Positions 17,969-26,292 of a stretch of DNA of 64,000 bases are shown here, piece by piece. Position 1 is the stretch's first letter. Each line of letters starts with the position of its first letter. The stretch lies in contig JAFLYY010000001.1 of the NCBI GenBank assembly GCA_029785825.1, forward strand, positions 496,001 through 560,000, given 5' to 3'. Below the pieces are notes generated by a model. That model saw nothing but the letters and a program-made list of their open reading frames with translations. It did not search any database and was not told the origin of the DNA. A program made the translations under genes and the position numbers. Source of the DNA: Nitrososphaerota archaeon. Its GTDB lineage: Archaea; Thermoproteota; Nitrososphaeria; Nitrososphaerales; Gagatemarchaeaceae.

Positions 17969-18355
17969 CTATGTGCAGGAGGCGCGCGAGTAGGCCGGTT
18001 TGCCGTTGATGGTCGCTGAGACGACGCTCCCGTCTGGCGCAGTCCTGGCGGTGAAGTCGACGACGAACTTCTTCCCCTCGACGACACAGGAGGTGAAGAG
18101 GAAGCCCGAGACCTCAACGCCGCTCCCGGTCGCCCTGACCCGAGTGACCCCTGCCTTCTTGAGGCGCTGACTCTGCGGCAGGAACCGCTTCATTCCGCTT
18201 GCGATGCGCTTCAGCTGCGCGTCTTCGACCCGCCTGGGGTGGGCCCCGAACTCGGACTCTTCCCGGCGGGTGCGGGCCCCGGCGCGTCCGGGATGTCTCC
18301 CCACTTCCCTTTCGAGGCTCTGCTGGCCGACGGGAGTCCCGGACCTGCGCGTCAC
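17969..18355 (-). CDS. Small hypothetical protein
   Basis: Frame of 128 residues. The first ~50 residues are Arg-rich and low-complexity and may be untranslated; the part from MKRFLPQSQ (residue ~55) to the end looks more like a folded beta protein (GVEVSGFLFTSC...KFVVDFTARTAPDGSVVSATING). Its start lies just after the stop of the upstream membrane-protein gene on the same strand. No family recognised. Confidence 0.4.
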   Translation of the reverse strand: MTRRSGTPVGQQSLEREVGRHPGRAGARTRREESEFGAHPRRVEDAQLKRIASGMKRFLPQSQRLKKAGVTRVRATGSGVEVSGFLFTSCVVEGKKFVVDFTARTAPDGSVVSATINGKPAYSRASCT

Positions 18356-18356
18356 G

Positions 18357-19337
18357 TCACGTCACTCCCTTCCGTCCGCGCCCCCTCGACGCGGAGATGA
18401 GCGGTACCATGAGCAGCGCTATGGCGGGGGGAGTGTTTGGGTCGGTGCCGAGCCCCGTCAGCGTCCCTCCGAGGCCGAGTCCGAACCACCAGATGAAGCC
18501 GAGCCATGCCAGGGCGAAGGCGTACCCCAGTCGGGACCGGCGGACCAGCAGTCCCACGCCAGCCAGAAGTGTGATGGTCACCTCAGCCGCGTTGCAAAGC
18601 ACAGGATGAGCGGCTGCGAACCTTATGATCGGGACGAGGGTGTACGTCGCTTGGCTGGGTAGCGCCGCTATGTTCGCGGCGAATATAGACGACTGGCCGA
18701 AGGTCGTCCACATCAGAGGTGCAGCCTGTACCGCTGCCAGGACAAGGAAGAGGACAGCGGGAGCGTCCCTGACGACAGAGAATCGTCCGGAAAGGTTCCA
18801 GAACCCGCGCGGTAGGAGGAGAAGGAGGGCCGCAAGGGCGTAGACCAGGGCTGCCCCTGGGAACCCGTTCAGGATGCTCGGGGTCCCGGGGAATACGCCT
18901 CCCGACATTGTCGCTGCGAACACCCCTGACATCCCTTCGCCGAAAACCCAGACCGTGAGCCCCCACGCCACCGAGACCGCAAGGGCGGCCCGTCTGACCC
19001 TCTCGCCGCCTCTGAGAAGCGAGACGCCCAGGGCGAGCTGTACGACCGCAACGGAGGCGTTCCAGAGGGCCGCGTGGGGGGTGATATACCGTAGAAAGAA
19101 GCTCATCGAAGCGAGATAGAGCGGAGGAGGCAGCGACTGGAGTGCGTTGCCCAGCACGCTGTTCACATTGTTGGCGAAGAACAGACTGAACATCCGAGGC
19201 TGAAGCTGCAGGAGGCCGTCGACGACCCAGAGCGCCCCGAGTCCCAATGTCATCCAGCGACGGACGCTGCTTGCCGCGCCCGGACCGTATGCCTCTCCTG
19301 AGGTTTCAGCCTTGGCTTCGTAAGACTTAGCGGGCAA
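18357..19337 (-). CDS. Polytopic membrane protein (326 aa), DoxX/TQO-like appearance
   Basis: Seven to eight hydrophobic helices, with a cytoplasmic-looking N-terminus and conserved-looking aromatic residues (LWVVDGLLQLQP, TTFGQSS). The opening WVVDGLLQLQPRMF resembles DoxX-like quinol-linked membrane proteins, but I cannot confirm the family. It is downstream of the membrane cupredoxin gene on the same strand, so a link to electron transport is possible. Confidence 0.7.
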   Translation of the reverse strand: MPAKSYEAKAETSGEAYGPGAASSVRRWMTLGLGALWVVDGLLQLQPRMFSLFFANNVNSVLGNALQSLPPPLYLASMSFFLRYITPHAALWNASVAVVQLALGVSLLRGGERVRRAALAVSVAWGLTVWVFGEGMSGVFAATMSGGVFPGTPSILNGFPGAALVYALAALLLLLPRGFWNLSGRFSVVRDAPAVLFLVLAAVQAAPLMWTTFGQSSIFAANIAALPSQATYTLVPIIRFAAAHPVLCNAAEVTITLLAGVGLLVRRSRLGYAFALAWLGFIWWFGLGLGGTLTGLGTDPNTPPAIALLMVPLISASRGRGRKGVT

Positions 19338-19362
19338 GGGCGAGGTTCGCCTTCGTCAGGCG

Positions 19363-20103
19363 TCAGCTCACCGTTATGGACCCGCCCATCCATCCGTTGG
19401 CCGACATCGGACCGAGCCAGCCGCTCGGCCCGTAGCCGCAGGGGTCTTCGCAGTGCCAGACGAAGGTCCCCGTCTGGTTGATGTAGAAGTCAGCCATCTC
19501 CACCGAGTTGGCCGCCACCGGTATGTTGATTCCCAGTTGCGGGATCGTGAAAGTGTGGCCGATCTGGGTCTGTGGATTCAGCGAGCTTACAGCCGTCGCG
19601 CTCGCCTGGGTGAAGTTGCTGAGGGCCGCAGTCCCGTTCACCACATAGACGACGTTCCCTACGGTGCCGGAGACCTGGCCGTACTCCGAAGGCAGAGGCG
19701 AAGCCGTGTCGTAGTCAACGATGGTGAGCTGGATCAGGGTGTGGGCCGGAAGGGTGATGTTAGCAGAAGATTTCAGGCCGTCAGGAGTGAGCACCCAGTA
19801 CTTCGGCGCCGTCGCCGTCGAGTTCCATTGCGCTGCCCCGGCTATCAGGAGGGTAAGCTTGAAGGGTCCGCTCGTGCCGTTGCCGCTCTGAGAACCCGTA
19901 CTCGAACTCACCTTGCTCTGGAGCGACTGTATCTGCGACTGTTGGGTCCGTATGGTCCCCTGCTGGCTGGATGCCACGCTAATCATGGCCGTCCCTATGG
20001 CCATGAAGACCAAAGTCAAAACCACCAGGACAGCAGCGACCTTCGCGTCCGACATGCCAGCCCTGCTGTACGCCCGCCGCCCTGCGGCCGTTTCGACTTC
20101 CAT
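19363..20103 (-). CDS. Membrane-anchored cupredoxin-domain protein
   Basis: I start at the ATG at 20103. One N-terminal membrane helix (VAAVLVVLTLVFMAIGTAM) is followed by a Ser/Gln coil and an exported cupredoxin domain. Copper ligands are visible: His in GHTFTIP, then WHCEDPCG with Met about ten residues later (GPMSANGW). The CxxxC-like spacing is closer to oxidase subunit II/CuA-like or sulfocyanin-like sites than to plastocyanin. It likely carries electrons outside the membrane. Divergent from an RHH regulator gene. Confidence 0.78.
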   Translation of the reverse strand: MEVETAAGRRAYSRAGMSDAKVAAVLVVLTLVFMAIGTAMISVASSQQGTIRTQQSQIQSLQSKVSSSTGSQSGNGTSGPFKLTLLIAGAAQWNSTATAPKYWVLTPDGLKSSANITLPAHTLIQLTIVDYDTASPLPSEYGQVSGTVGNVVYVVNGTAALSNFTQASATAVSSLNPQTQIGHTFTIPQLGINIPVAANSVEMADFYINQTGTFVWHCEDPCGYGPSGWLGPMSANGWMGGSITVS

Positions 20104-20133
20104 TACCCGATAGGAGGGGCTCAGGGTATTTGA

Positions 20134-20207
20134 TACGGCCTGTACGGTTAGCCATTCGAAACTAACCTTATGTATGATTGTACATACGGCCATATGCATT
20201 GGGCCGT
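20134..20207. promoter_or_regulatory. Operator-like repeats between cupredoxin and RHH regulator genes
   Basis: The divergent intergenic region contains TATGTA-N6-TACATA (20169-20186) and TACGGCC-N10-GGCCGTA (20184-20207). A third TACGGCC copy lies at 20134-20140. Overlapping symmetrical sites beside an RHH protein gene are what an autoregulatory operator looks like; binding is inferred. Confidence 0.5.
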
Positions 20208-20771
20208 ACTAACATTGCCGTCGAAGACGAGATAGCAGGCTCGCTCGCCGACGAAGCCTCGAAGGAGAACAAGACGGTCTACGCCCTGGCGAACGAAGCG
20301 ATGAAGGCGGTCCTCAGGGTCTGCGAGGAGGGGGGGAAGCCCGACGACGTCTACGTGTCTTGGTTCTTCGCGCGTATCCTGCGAGACCTGGACTCGGTTC
20401 CGATTCCGGGGGACCTTCTGGAAAAGATGGTGAAGGCACTTTACGCGACAAACAGCGACTCCCTGCTGAAGTACTGGTTTGAGGAGGGCGTGAGGACGGG
20501 GGCTTACCTCCACCTTTCGTCGCCTAAGATAGAGGGGCTCTCATCGGAGGTGAGAGCGCTGTCTCAGGCGAACCTGCTCCCTGTGAAGAGGGTCGAGATC
20601 AAGGTAGAAGATGACAACAAAGTCGCCATCCGGGTCATCGGCGCCGGGCTTTCCATGGAGTCTACGAAATGCGCCGAGCACTTCATCAGAGGGATCGTCA
20701 GCGCCTACTCCTTGAAGGTGGTAGGGAGCAGCGTCACAGGCGGGATCATAGAGCTGAAGGTGTCCAAATGA
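20199..20771 (+). CDS. Ribbon-helix-helix N-terminal domain protein, putative regulator
   Basis: I place the start at TTG 20199 (GRTNIAVEDEIAG); TTG 20178 is an alternative. The first ~45 residues match the RHH pattern: a beta strand (RTNIAVED), then two helices with TVYALANEAMKAVL. The remaining ~145 residues form an alpha/beta domain (KRVEIKVEDDNKVAIRVIGAG) that I do not recognise and may bind a ligand or partner. It is divergent from the membrane cupredoxin with symmetrical DNA sites between them. Confidence 0.7.
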   Translation: MGRTNIAVEDEIAGSLADEASKENKTVYALANEAMKAVLRVCEEGGKPDDVYVSWFFARILRDLDSVPIPGDLLEKMVKALYATNSDSLLKYWFEEGVRTGAYLHLSSPKIEGLSSEVRALSQANLLPVKRVEIKVEDDNKVAIRVIGAGLSMESTKCAEHFIRGIVSAYSLKVVGSSVTGGIIELKVSK

Positions 20772-21071
20772 CCCGCACCGCCGCCCCCTAGCAGGGGCCC
20801 CTGTGACCCTGCAGCCGGGCCTGGCTTCTTGGGCAGTCCGTCGACTTCGTCTCTTTCAGGCCGATTTGCCTCCTCTGACCCCGTTTCCGCCTGGAAGGGG
20901 GCGCCATGCCCGGGGAGCCGCCTTCGTGCCGAACACCCCTTTCATGAAGGGGTTCGGCGCATCTCAACAGGCCCAGCGGATGCCCCAGGCGAGCGACCTG
21001 CCGAAGGGACCATCCTTGGGTCCGGTCCTCGGGCACAGCCTCCTCAAGCCTAGCTGGTCAGGCCGGAAAGG
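20772..21071. other. Intergenic region with no gene recognised
   Basis: 300 bp between an RHH gene and a leftward small membrane protein. Only poor open frames are present. A GGGGCC/GGCCCC-rich stretch just after 20790 could form a terminator hairpin. There is also a short inverted repeat, CCCCTTTCATGAAGGGG, near 20935. No tRNA or other RNA was recognised. Confidence 0.4.
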
Positions 21072-21353
21072 TCACCCCTTCGCCCGAGCGAGGGAGTACA
21101 CTATGATGAAGAACCCGACCGCCTGGCTGTACGCCTGGACCGTGATCACCGTCCCGAGGTCTACGGTCCCGAAGTTGTAGAGCACCCCGGCGGCAAGGGC
21201 ACCCAGGGTGACAAAGGCGAACCCGAGAGAAAGGAGTACCATCGCCTGGCTCTTCGTCTTGGCGTAGGCTCTCCAGGCGTAGTAAACCACCACTCCCCCG
21301 AAGAGAAGTATGAGCGCCTGAGCCACGTCCAGATAGAGAAGGTCGATCACCAC
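21072..21353 (-). CDS. Small three-helix membrane protein (93 aa)
   Basis: Three hydrophobic segments (ALILLFGGVVVYYAW, AMVLLSLGFAFVTLGALAAGVLY, VQAYSQAVGFFIIVYSLA). The size and layout recall small membrane proteins common in ammonia-oxidising and related archaea, but no family is assigned. It is next to a winged-helix regulator gene on the same strand. Confidence 0.68.
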   Translation of the reverse strand: MVIDLLYLDVAQALILLFGGVVVYYAWRAYAKTKSQAMVLLSLGFAFVTLGALAAGVLYNFGTVDLGTVITVQAYSQAVGFFIIVYSLARAKG

Positions 21354-21409
21354 TTCAAGTCACCCTTCGGGCCCTTTATAGCGTTGGGGCCGATTCTCAA
21401 TATTGGCAA

Positions 21410-21772
21410 TCATTTTACCTCTCTTATGGTGAGCCAGAGGCGCTTTAGCTTCTCCGCCACATCCTCGTTGATGGTCGCATCGACCTTCATGACCCCTCCC
21501 TCGAACGAGACGTTGACCGCCCGGTAGGCGCTCCTCAGGAGCTCATACTTCTTCCCCTCGGGGGTGACGACGATGCGCTCTATCACGAGTATCTGGGCCG
21601 CTAGGAGCTCGTGGACCCTCCTGTAGCATGTGCTCAGAGGTATGTCATTCTCCCGGCTCATGTCCTCGACGGACTTGCTATTCGGGATGGCAGCGAGGAT
21701 GATCTTTCTGGAATATTCGTCCGCGAGCCCCTGGACCAGCGCATGGACCCGAGACGGCTCGGTTATCTCCAA
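21410..21772 (-). CDS. Winged-helix (ArsR-like) transcriptional regulator
   Basis: 120 residues. A helix-turn-helix is visible as SVEDMSRENDIPLSTCYRRVHELLA followed by a wing (ILVIERIVVTPEGKKYELLRSAYRAV), typical of archaeal ArsR/Lrp-like winged helices. No sensor domain or metal-binding Cys pair is present. It probably controls the adjacent small membrane protein and/or the five-helix membrane protein on its other side. Confidence 0.8.
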   Translation of the reverse strand: MEITEPSRVHALVQGLADEYSRKIILAAIPNSKSVEDMSRENDIPLSTCYRRVHELLAAQILVIERIVVTPEGKKYELLRSAYRAVNVSFEGGVMKVDATINEDVAEKLKRLWLTIREVK

Positions 21773-21848
21773 CCTCTCCGAATCCTTTCTTGAGCTTATT
21801 TGAGTATATGGCGGCCGCTACGGAAAGGAGGAGGAGGAGAAGCAGGAC

Positions 21849-22409
21849 CTATTTTGCCCTACTTCTCATCACGTACCCTAGTCCACCCAGCAGCGCGCCA
21901 AGGCAAGCGACGAGGACCAGTCCGCCGATCGGGTCTACGAGTCCCCCGAGGATCTGGACGTGGACCTGGCCCGGGCTGAGGCCTTCGCCCCCGCTCGAGA
22001 CAGGAGCGCTCGCCCACCCTGCGAGGTAACCCCCCCACATCATAAGGAACATCGAACCTGCCGCGCCGACGTTCATGAATATGAGGTGTCCCCATGCCAG
22101 GAGATTGGCGATCCCCTTGTACGGCTTCCCTTGGATTCCTTCGATGTAGAGGTAGAAGATGGCTGTGACTGCCATGGCGACTACGCCGACGACGAGGAAG
22201 GAGATGTACCCGGCGAACAGCCAGGTCCCAGCGCCGTTGGACGCTATGACTTTCGACGGAGAGTAGTATGTGTTGCTCGTGAAGAATTCGATGGGGTCGA
22301 TGATGAGGACCGTCGCGATCACCGCGAACAGCCCTTCGATGATTGCCGCCAGGATGAACCTGCCGGCCCACTTGCTCTCGGTGGCAAGCGGCCGTGTCGT
22401 GTTTTCCAT
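21849..22409 (-). CDS. Integral membrane protein with five helices (186 aa)
   Basis: Five clear membrane helices with several His residues inside or near helices (LAWGHLIFMNVGAAG, GQVHVQILGG). The pattern suggests a haem-copper-oxidase-subunit-I-like or other haem-binding remnant fold, but key motifs are too few for an assignment. The neighbourhood contains cupredoxins and other small membrane proteins, consistent with a respiratory theme. Confidence 0.65.
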   Translation of the reverse strand: MENTTRPLATESKWAGRFILAAIIEGLFAVIATVLIIDPIEFFTSNTYYSPSKVIASNGAGTWLFAGYISFLVVGVVAMAVTAIFYLYIEGIQGKPYKGIANLLAWGHLIFMNVGAAGSMFLMMWGGYLAGWASAPVSSGGEGLSPGQVHVQILGGLVDPIGGLVLVACLGALLGGLGYVMRSRAK

Positions 22410-22632
22410 GGGTGGCGCGCCCGTGCCCTGGGCTTATAACGGCATAACACGATTTTCGCGCCTGATAATCAGTTTTAGGGCGTATCTCGCCTCGTTGGCC
22501 GTTCAAAAGGGCTTCCCGAACCAGGCCCTCCGCTCACCTTGATGCGGGTGTGACGGTTGCGCGACTCCCCAGGGACGGAGGACAGCTTCATGCGATTCTG
22601 ACGTTCTCAACGGTGGGAATCGGAGGAGCGCG

Positions 22633-22639
22633 TTAAATA
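22633..22639 (+). promoter_or_regulatory. TATA box (TTAAATA) for uspA-CBS operon
   Basis: TTAAATA lies 26 bp before the ATG at 22666, predicting a leaderless transcript for the universal stress protein gene. Confidence 0.65.
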
Positions 22640-22665
22640 GTGAGGGGGTTCCAAAAAAACTGAAC

Positions 22666-23121
22666 ATGGCGAACAACGCGGGGTTCAAGCTGATAGTCGT
22701 CGCCTTCGACGGCTCGGATGACTCGGCGACCGCGGTGCAGCTGGCTGCCTCGGTGGCAAAGAAGTATGGTGCCGGACTCGTAGTCGCCCACGTGTACAAC
22801 TCTCCTGCCATGGCGCTCGCCGGCGGGCCCGGGATGCCGATGCCCGACTACTCAGCGCTGGAGACGGCGGCGAAGGACACAGGTCGGTCGGTCCTGTCTC
22901 GCGGCGTCCAGCTGGCGGCCCAAGCGGGGGTGAAGGCAGGCGGAGAGCTCATAGAAGCCTCGTCCGTGGTCGAGGCGCTAGTGGGGTTCGCATCTGACCA
23001 GGATGCCGACCTTCTGGTCGTGGGGACCAGGGGGATGACAGGGTTCAAGAAGCTCGTGGTCGGGAGCGTGTCATCGGGGCTCGTCAGCCACGCCCACTGC
23101 CCGGTCCTGGTGGTGAGGTGA
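22666..23121 (+). CDS. Universal stress protein (UspA family)
   Basis: 151 residues. The Rossmann-like fold starts with IVVAFDGSDDSATAVQLA, and the ATP-binding C-terminal motif G-x2-G-x9-G-S is present as GTRGMTGFKKLVVGSVS, so it is the ATP-binding class. Such proteins act in stress or starvation survival, often as dimers. A CBS-domain gene follows after 4 bp, a common archaeal pairing. Confidence 0.93.
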   Translation: MANNAGFKLIVVAFDGSDDSATAVQLAASVAKKYGAGLVVAHVYNSPAMALAGGPGMPMPDYSALETAAKDTGRSVLSRGVQLAAQAGVKAGGELIEASSVVEALVGFASDQDADLLVVGTRGMTGFKKLVVGSVSSGLVSHAHCPVLVVR

Positions 23122-23125
23122 TCCG

Positions 23126-23554
23126 ATGATCTACGTGAGAGACGTGATGACGAGGGACGTCAAGACCATCGACTCGCGCTCCACAATACTGGACGCAGCG
23201 AAGGCGATGGCGAAATGGAGGATAGGCGCCCTCGTGGTCACCGAGGGGGCCAAGCCCGTAGGGATAGTGACCGAGGGGGACATCTCTAGAAGCGTCGCCG
23301 ACGGCGTGGATCCGTCCACCGCCCTGGGGAAGTTTGGGACGAAGAGGCTGCTGACTGTGTCCCAGGACGAGAAGGTCGAGGTGGCAGCGAAGATGATGTC
23401 AGACGCGAGGGTCAAGAAGCTCCCGGTTATGGAAAAGGGTGCCCTCGTCGGGATCATCACGCAGACGGACATCGTGGGCTCCAGCTTCTCGCTGGTCACC
23501 TCGCTGAAAGAGATGGTGGAGGCCCGTTACCGGCCTCCTGACTTCGAGATGTGA
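23126..23554 (+). CDS. Tandem CBS-domain protein
   Basis: 142 residues made of two CBS motifs: first RDVMTRDVKTIDSRSTILDAA through GIVTEGDISR, second RLLTVSQDEKVEVAAKMM through LVGIITQTDIV. A pair of CBS motifs forms a Bateman module that binds adenine nucleotides. With the UspA gene directly upstream it probably forms an energy-sensing regulatory pair; the target is unknown. Confidence 0.92.
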   Translation: MIYVRDVMTRDVKTIDSRSTILDAAKAMAKWRIGALVVTEGAKPVGIVTEGDISRSVADGVDPSTALGKFGTKRLLTVSQDEKVEVAAKMMSDARVKKLPVMEKGALVGIITQTDIVGSSFSLVTSLKEMVEARYRPPDFEM

Positions 23555-23618
23555 CAGCCGCTCCGCCCCACGCGTCGAGAACTTCCTTTAAGCACCCTCA
23601 GGGCGGGGCACAAACCGC

Positions 23619-23930
23619 TTGACCCTCCCAGAGTACCAGATCGTGGTGGACTTCGTGAGCGAAGGAGAGGTGGCCAACCTCATCAAAGGTTTCGTCGAAG
23701 TAAGAGGTACTCGGGTCAGGTTCTCCGGGGTAGCCTACGGCCGTTTCGGCGGGCAGAACTTCTCGCCCCAGTTCTCGAAGCGCGCCCGCGACGAGCTGAC
23801 GAGGCTCACTGGCGACTTCCCGAAGTTCGAGGAGGACATGCAGATGAGGCTCGTCCGGGGGGAGTTCGAGGCGAAACCCGGCAAGGGCGAGCATCACCAT
23901 CATCACCATCTGGGAGAGCAGCCTGCTTGA
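23619..23930 (+). CDS. Small protein with natural C-terminal His6 (103 aa)
   Basis: Starts at TTG 26 bp after a CTTTAAG element, so probably leaderless. The protein is a small alpha/beta domain (YQIVVDFVSEGEVANLI, TRVRFSGVAYGRFGG) and ends in EHHHHHHLGEQPA, a natural run of six His that could bind metal. The stop overlaps the next gene by 4 bp. Family unrecognised. Confidence 0.65.
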   Translation: MTLPEYQIVVDFVSEGEVANLIKGFVEVRGTRVRFSGVAYGRFGGQNFSPQFSKRARDELTRLTGDFPKFEEDMQMRLVRGEFEAKPGKGEHHHHHHLGEQPA

Positions 23931-24850
23931 ACCTACTGGTAGGAGCGACCGGTTTCGTCGGCGGGCACCTGGTCGAGTACCTGTTCCAGCAGGGGGAGAT
24001 CTCGAAAGGCGTGTTCCGGAAGGGGTCCCATCTCAAGATAATGGACCTGAACGGGGTGCAGGGGATAGAGGCCGACCTCGCAGACCACCACGCCCTCCAC
24101 GAAGCCATGGAAGGAGCGGACACGGTCTACAATCTCGCGTCGCCCATGCCCGGCGAGGCAGACGGGTTCCAGAAGACGAGCACGGAAGGGCTTCTGAACC
24201 TCCTGGAAGTCGCTTCAGAGGCGAAGGCCAAAGCTTTCGTGCACCTGAGCACCCTGGACGTCTACGGCTTCGCTGCGGGGCAGATCGGCCCTTCGACACC
24301 ACTCCGTCCTTCAGGAGAGTATCAAAAGTCAAAAGCGGAGGCCGAGCGCCTTCTCCAGGACTTCGCAAAACGGAGCGGCACGCCGAGGGTGACGATAATC
24401 AGGGCCGCTAGGGCCCTAGGCTCAAGGGACGAGTCGCTCGTAGTCCCATTGCTGAAGATGGTCGGCGGCGGAAAGGTCATAGTGCCGAAGGGGGAGCAGA
24501 TGTCGTACACGCATCCCAGGGACATCGCCAAGGCGATGTACGGAGCGGCCATCGGAAACCCCCAGACAGGGAACGTCTATTCTGTGAAGTCGTTCGAAGC
24601 CACCCCCGAGGAGCTGGCAGGTGCCCTTGCCTCGGCCTTGGGGAAGGAGACCCAGATCAAGAAGGAGGGGTTGTTCACAGGGGGCTCGCTCCCCCGATAC
24701 ACGTCGGATCAGCTGAAGGCGTCGCTCCGCATAGCCGTCCAGCCGTCCTGGAAAGATATCAGCTACGCCCCTGACTACACTCTGAAGGGCGCCTGCGAGG
24801 AGATATCGGCCTGGTACAGAAAGGAACCCTGGGTGACAGAGAGCGCCTAG
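23927..24850 (+). CDS. NAD-dependent epimerase/dehydratase (extended SDR, 3-beta-HSD-like)
   Basis: 307 residues. GATGFVGGHLVE at residues 6-17 binds NAD(P), NLASPMPG follows, and YQKSK holds the catalytic Tyr and Lys. The protein resembles the NAD-dependent sterol/sugar epimerase branch. Start is TTG, overlapping the His-rich protein gene by 4 bp. Substrate unknown. Confidence 0.85.
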   Translation: MNLLVGATGFVGGHLVEYLFQQGEISKGVFRKGSHLKIMDLNGVQGIEADLADHHALHEAMEGADTVYNLASPMPGEADGFQKTSTEGLLNLLEVASEAKAKAFVHLSTLDVYGFAAGQIGPSTPLRPSGEYQKSKAEAERLLQDFAKRSGTPRVTIIRAARALGSRDESLVVPLLKMVGGGKVIVPKGEQMSYTHPRDIAKAMYGAAIGNPQTGNVYSVKSFEATPEELAGALASALGKETQIKKEGLFTGGSLPRYTSDQLKASLRIAVQPSWKDISYAPDYTLKGACEEISAWYRKEPWVTESA

Positions 24851-24873
24851 GCATCCCGGAGATACTCCGGGAG

Positions 24874-25518
24874 ATGCGGAGGATGGTCCATGCCTCTGCC
24901 GACAGGAGGGCCACCGCGCTTGCCCGCCTCAAGGAAACGGAAGACTCGGACCCCTTCAGGATACTCATCGGCACCATCCTGTCTCACAGGACCAAAGATG
25001 AAAACACGGCCAGAGCAACTGAAAACCTGTTTTCAAGATACGCTAGCCCCGCCGAGCTCGCGAAGGCCGACCCCAGGGTGGTGCGCCGCCTCATCAGACC
25101 GTCCGGGTTCTACAACATGAAGGCCCGGAACATAATACGGGCGTCCAGGCAGCTCGTCACAGAGTTCGGCGGGGACGTCCCGGACAACGAAGAAGACCTT
25201 CTCAAGATCCACTCCGTCGGGAGGAAGACGGCGAACTGCGTCCTGGTCTACGCCTTCGACAAGCCTGCCATCCCGGTCGACACCCACGTCCATAGGATAT
25301 CCAACAGGCTCGGACTTGTCAGGACAAGGAAGCCCGAAGAGACCGAGTCTGAGCTGGTCCGGACGGTCCCCAGGCGCTACTGGTTGGAGCTCAACGACCT
25401 CTTCGTAAGATTCGGACAGACCACCTGCAAACCCATCGGGCCGAAGTGCCCCACATGCAGCCTCAAAGGGACATGCGCCTACTATCGGGACGTGGTCGTG
25501 AAGCGCAAACCTTCATAG
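24874..25518 (+). CDS. nth: Endonuclease III
   Basis: 214 residues. A helix-hairpin-helix with the catalytic Lys is in HSVGRKTANCVL and the catalytic Asp in VDTHVHR. The C-terminal iron-sulfur loop has four Cys at C-x6-C-x2-C-x5-C (CKPIGPKCPTCSLKGTC). It removes oxidised pyrimidines and nicks abasic sites in base-excision repair. It begins shortly after the SDR gene on the same strand. Confidence 0.94.
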   Translation: MRRMVHASADRRATALARLKETEDSDPFRILIGTILSHRTKDENTARATENLFSRYASPAELAKADPRVVRRLIRPSGFYNMKARNIIRASRQLVTEFGGDVPDNEEDLLKIHSVGRKTANCVLVYAFDKPAIPVDTHVHRISNRLGLVRTRKPEETESELVRTVPRRYWLELNDLFVRFGQTTCKPIGPKCPTCSLKGTCAYYRDVVVKRKPS

Positions 25519-25544
25519 CCACAACATCTTTGCCGTGGACGGCC

Positions 25545-25865
25545 GTGCCGACACTCGAGGAGTCAAAGAAGAAGATCGAAGAGCTAGTGAAAGCCAAGGG
25601 GTTCGGCAACACTCCGCAGGAGATAGCCAACAAGCTGCTCTTCGCCTTCATCGAGCTTGGCGAAGCCGGGGACTCCTGGAAGAAGGGGAAGGCCGCCGAA
25701 GAGACGATCGAGGAGCTGATAGACGTGATCTTCTATGTCCTGGACGCTTCGAGGCTGATAGCGCCGGACGCCAACATGGACGAGGTCTTCGAGAAGAAGT
25801 GGGCCAAGAACATGGGACGACCTTTCCAGTATGGGGAAGGGTTCCGTTCGAAGCAGGCCGGCTAG
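25545..25865 (+). CDS. MazG-like nucleotide pyrophosphohydrolase
   Basis: I start at GTG 25545; TTG 25530 in the same frame is possible. About 106 residues of all-alpha NTP-PPase fold. Metal-binding acidic motifs are visible (FIELGEAGDSWKKG, then EELIDVIFYVLDA). The family hydrolyses nucleotide triphosphates to monophosphates, removing non-canonical nucleotides. It follows endonuclease III by 26 bp, consistent with a nucleic-acid maintenance operon. Confidence 0.8.
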   Translation: MPTLEESKKKIEELVKAKGFGNTPQEIANKLLFAFIELGEAGDSWKKGKAAEETIEELIDVIFYVLDASRLIAPDANMDEVFEKKWAKNMGRPFQYGEGFRSKQAG

Positions 25866-26089
25866 CCTGTCTTCACCCAAGTAACCTGCTTGTCAGCGTG
25901 GCAGACATACCCCTCGAAGCTGCCGCCCTTCCTGTCGGTGACCGGCTCTGTCCTCTTCAGGGGGCGGCCGCAGGAGAGGCACTCCTGCCCGGAGTCGTAC
26001 TGCTTGACCTTCCCCCAGTCGAGCATGAAATACGTCAGCCACAGGGGGGAGACGTCTGTCTTCATCTCACCAACGCCGTCGCGTCCCAT
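25862..26089 (-). CDS. Small zinc-binding protein (75 aa)
   Basis: A CLSC pair at about residue 37 and a later Cys/His (YVCHADK) form a likely zinc site; the rest is short and polar. Its stop overlaps the MazG-like gene stop on the other strand by 4 bp. No family recognised. Confidence 0.6.
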   Translation of the reverse strand: MGRDGVGEMKTDVSPLWLTYFMLDWGKVKQYDSGQECLSCGRPLKRTEPVTDRKGGSFEGYVCHADKQVTWVKTG

Positions 26090-26253
26090 CCACAGGCAGT
26101 TGGCTGCAAGCTGCTAGAAAAAGCTCGCCATCGACGCGGGTCAAATCCGCAGGGCGAAGATGGGATCACCAAAGCGGTCGACCCGGCTGCCTAGGGCTGC
26201 CCCCTCGGCTGTGCTCGGACCGCCCGATTCAACACGCGAATGCCAAGCGAGCG

Positions 26254-26260
26254 TTAAATA
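26254..26260 (+). promoter_or_regulatory. TATA box (TTAAATA) for phosphoesterase gene
   Basis: TTAAATA sits 32 bp before the ATG at 26293, giving at most a very short leader. Confidence 0.55.
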
Positions 26261-26292
26261 CGGACTGACGGTCCGCGGCACCACAATTTTCC

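Noticed and set aside
26160-26240. tRNA-Leu/Ser-like sequence before the phosphoesterase gene
   Set aside because: A D-arm-like and anticodon-like segment occur, but the acceptor stem and T-arm do not pair, so it is probably chance.
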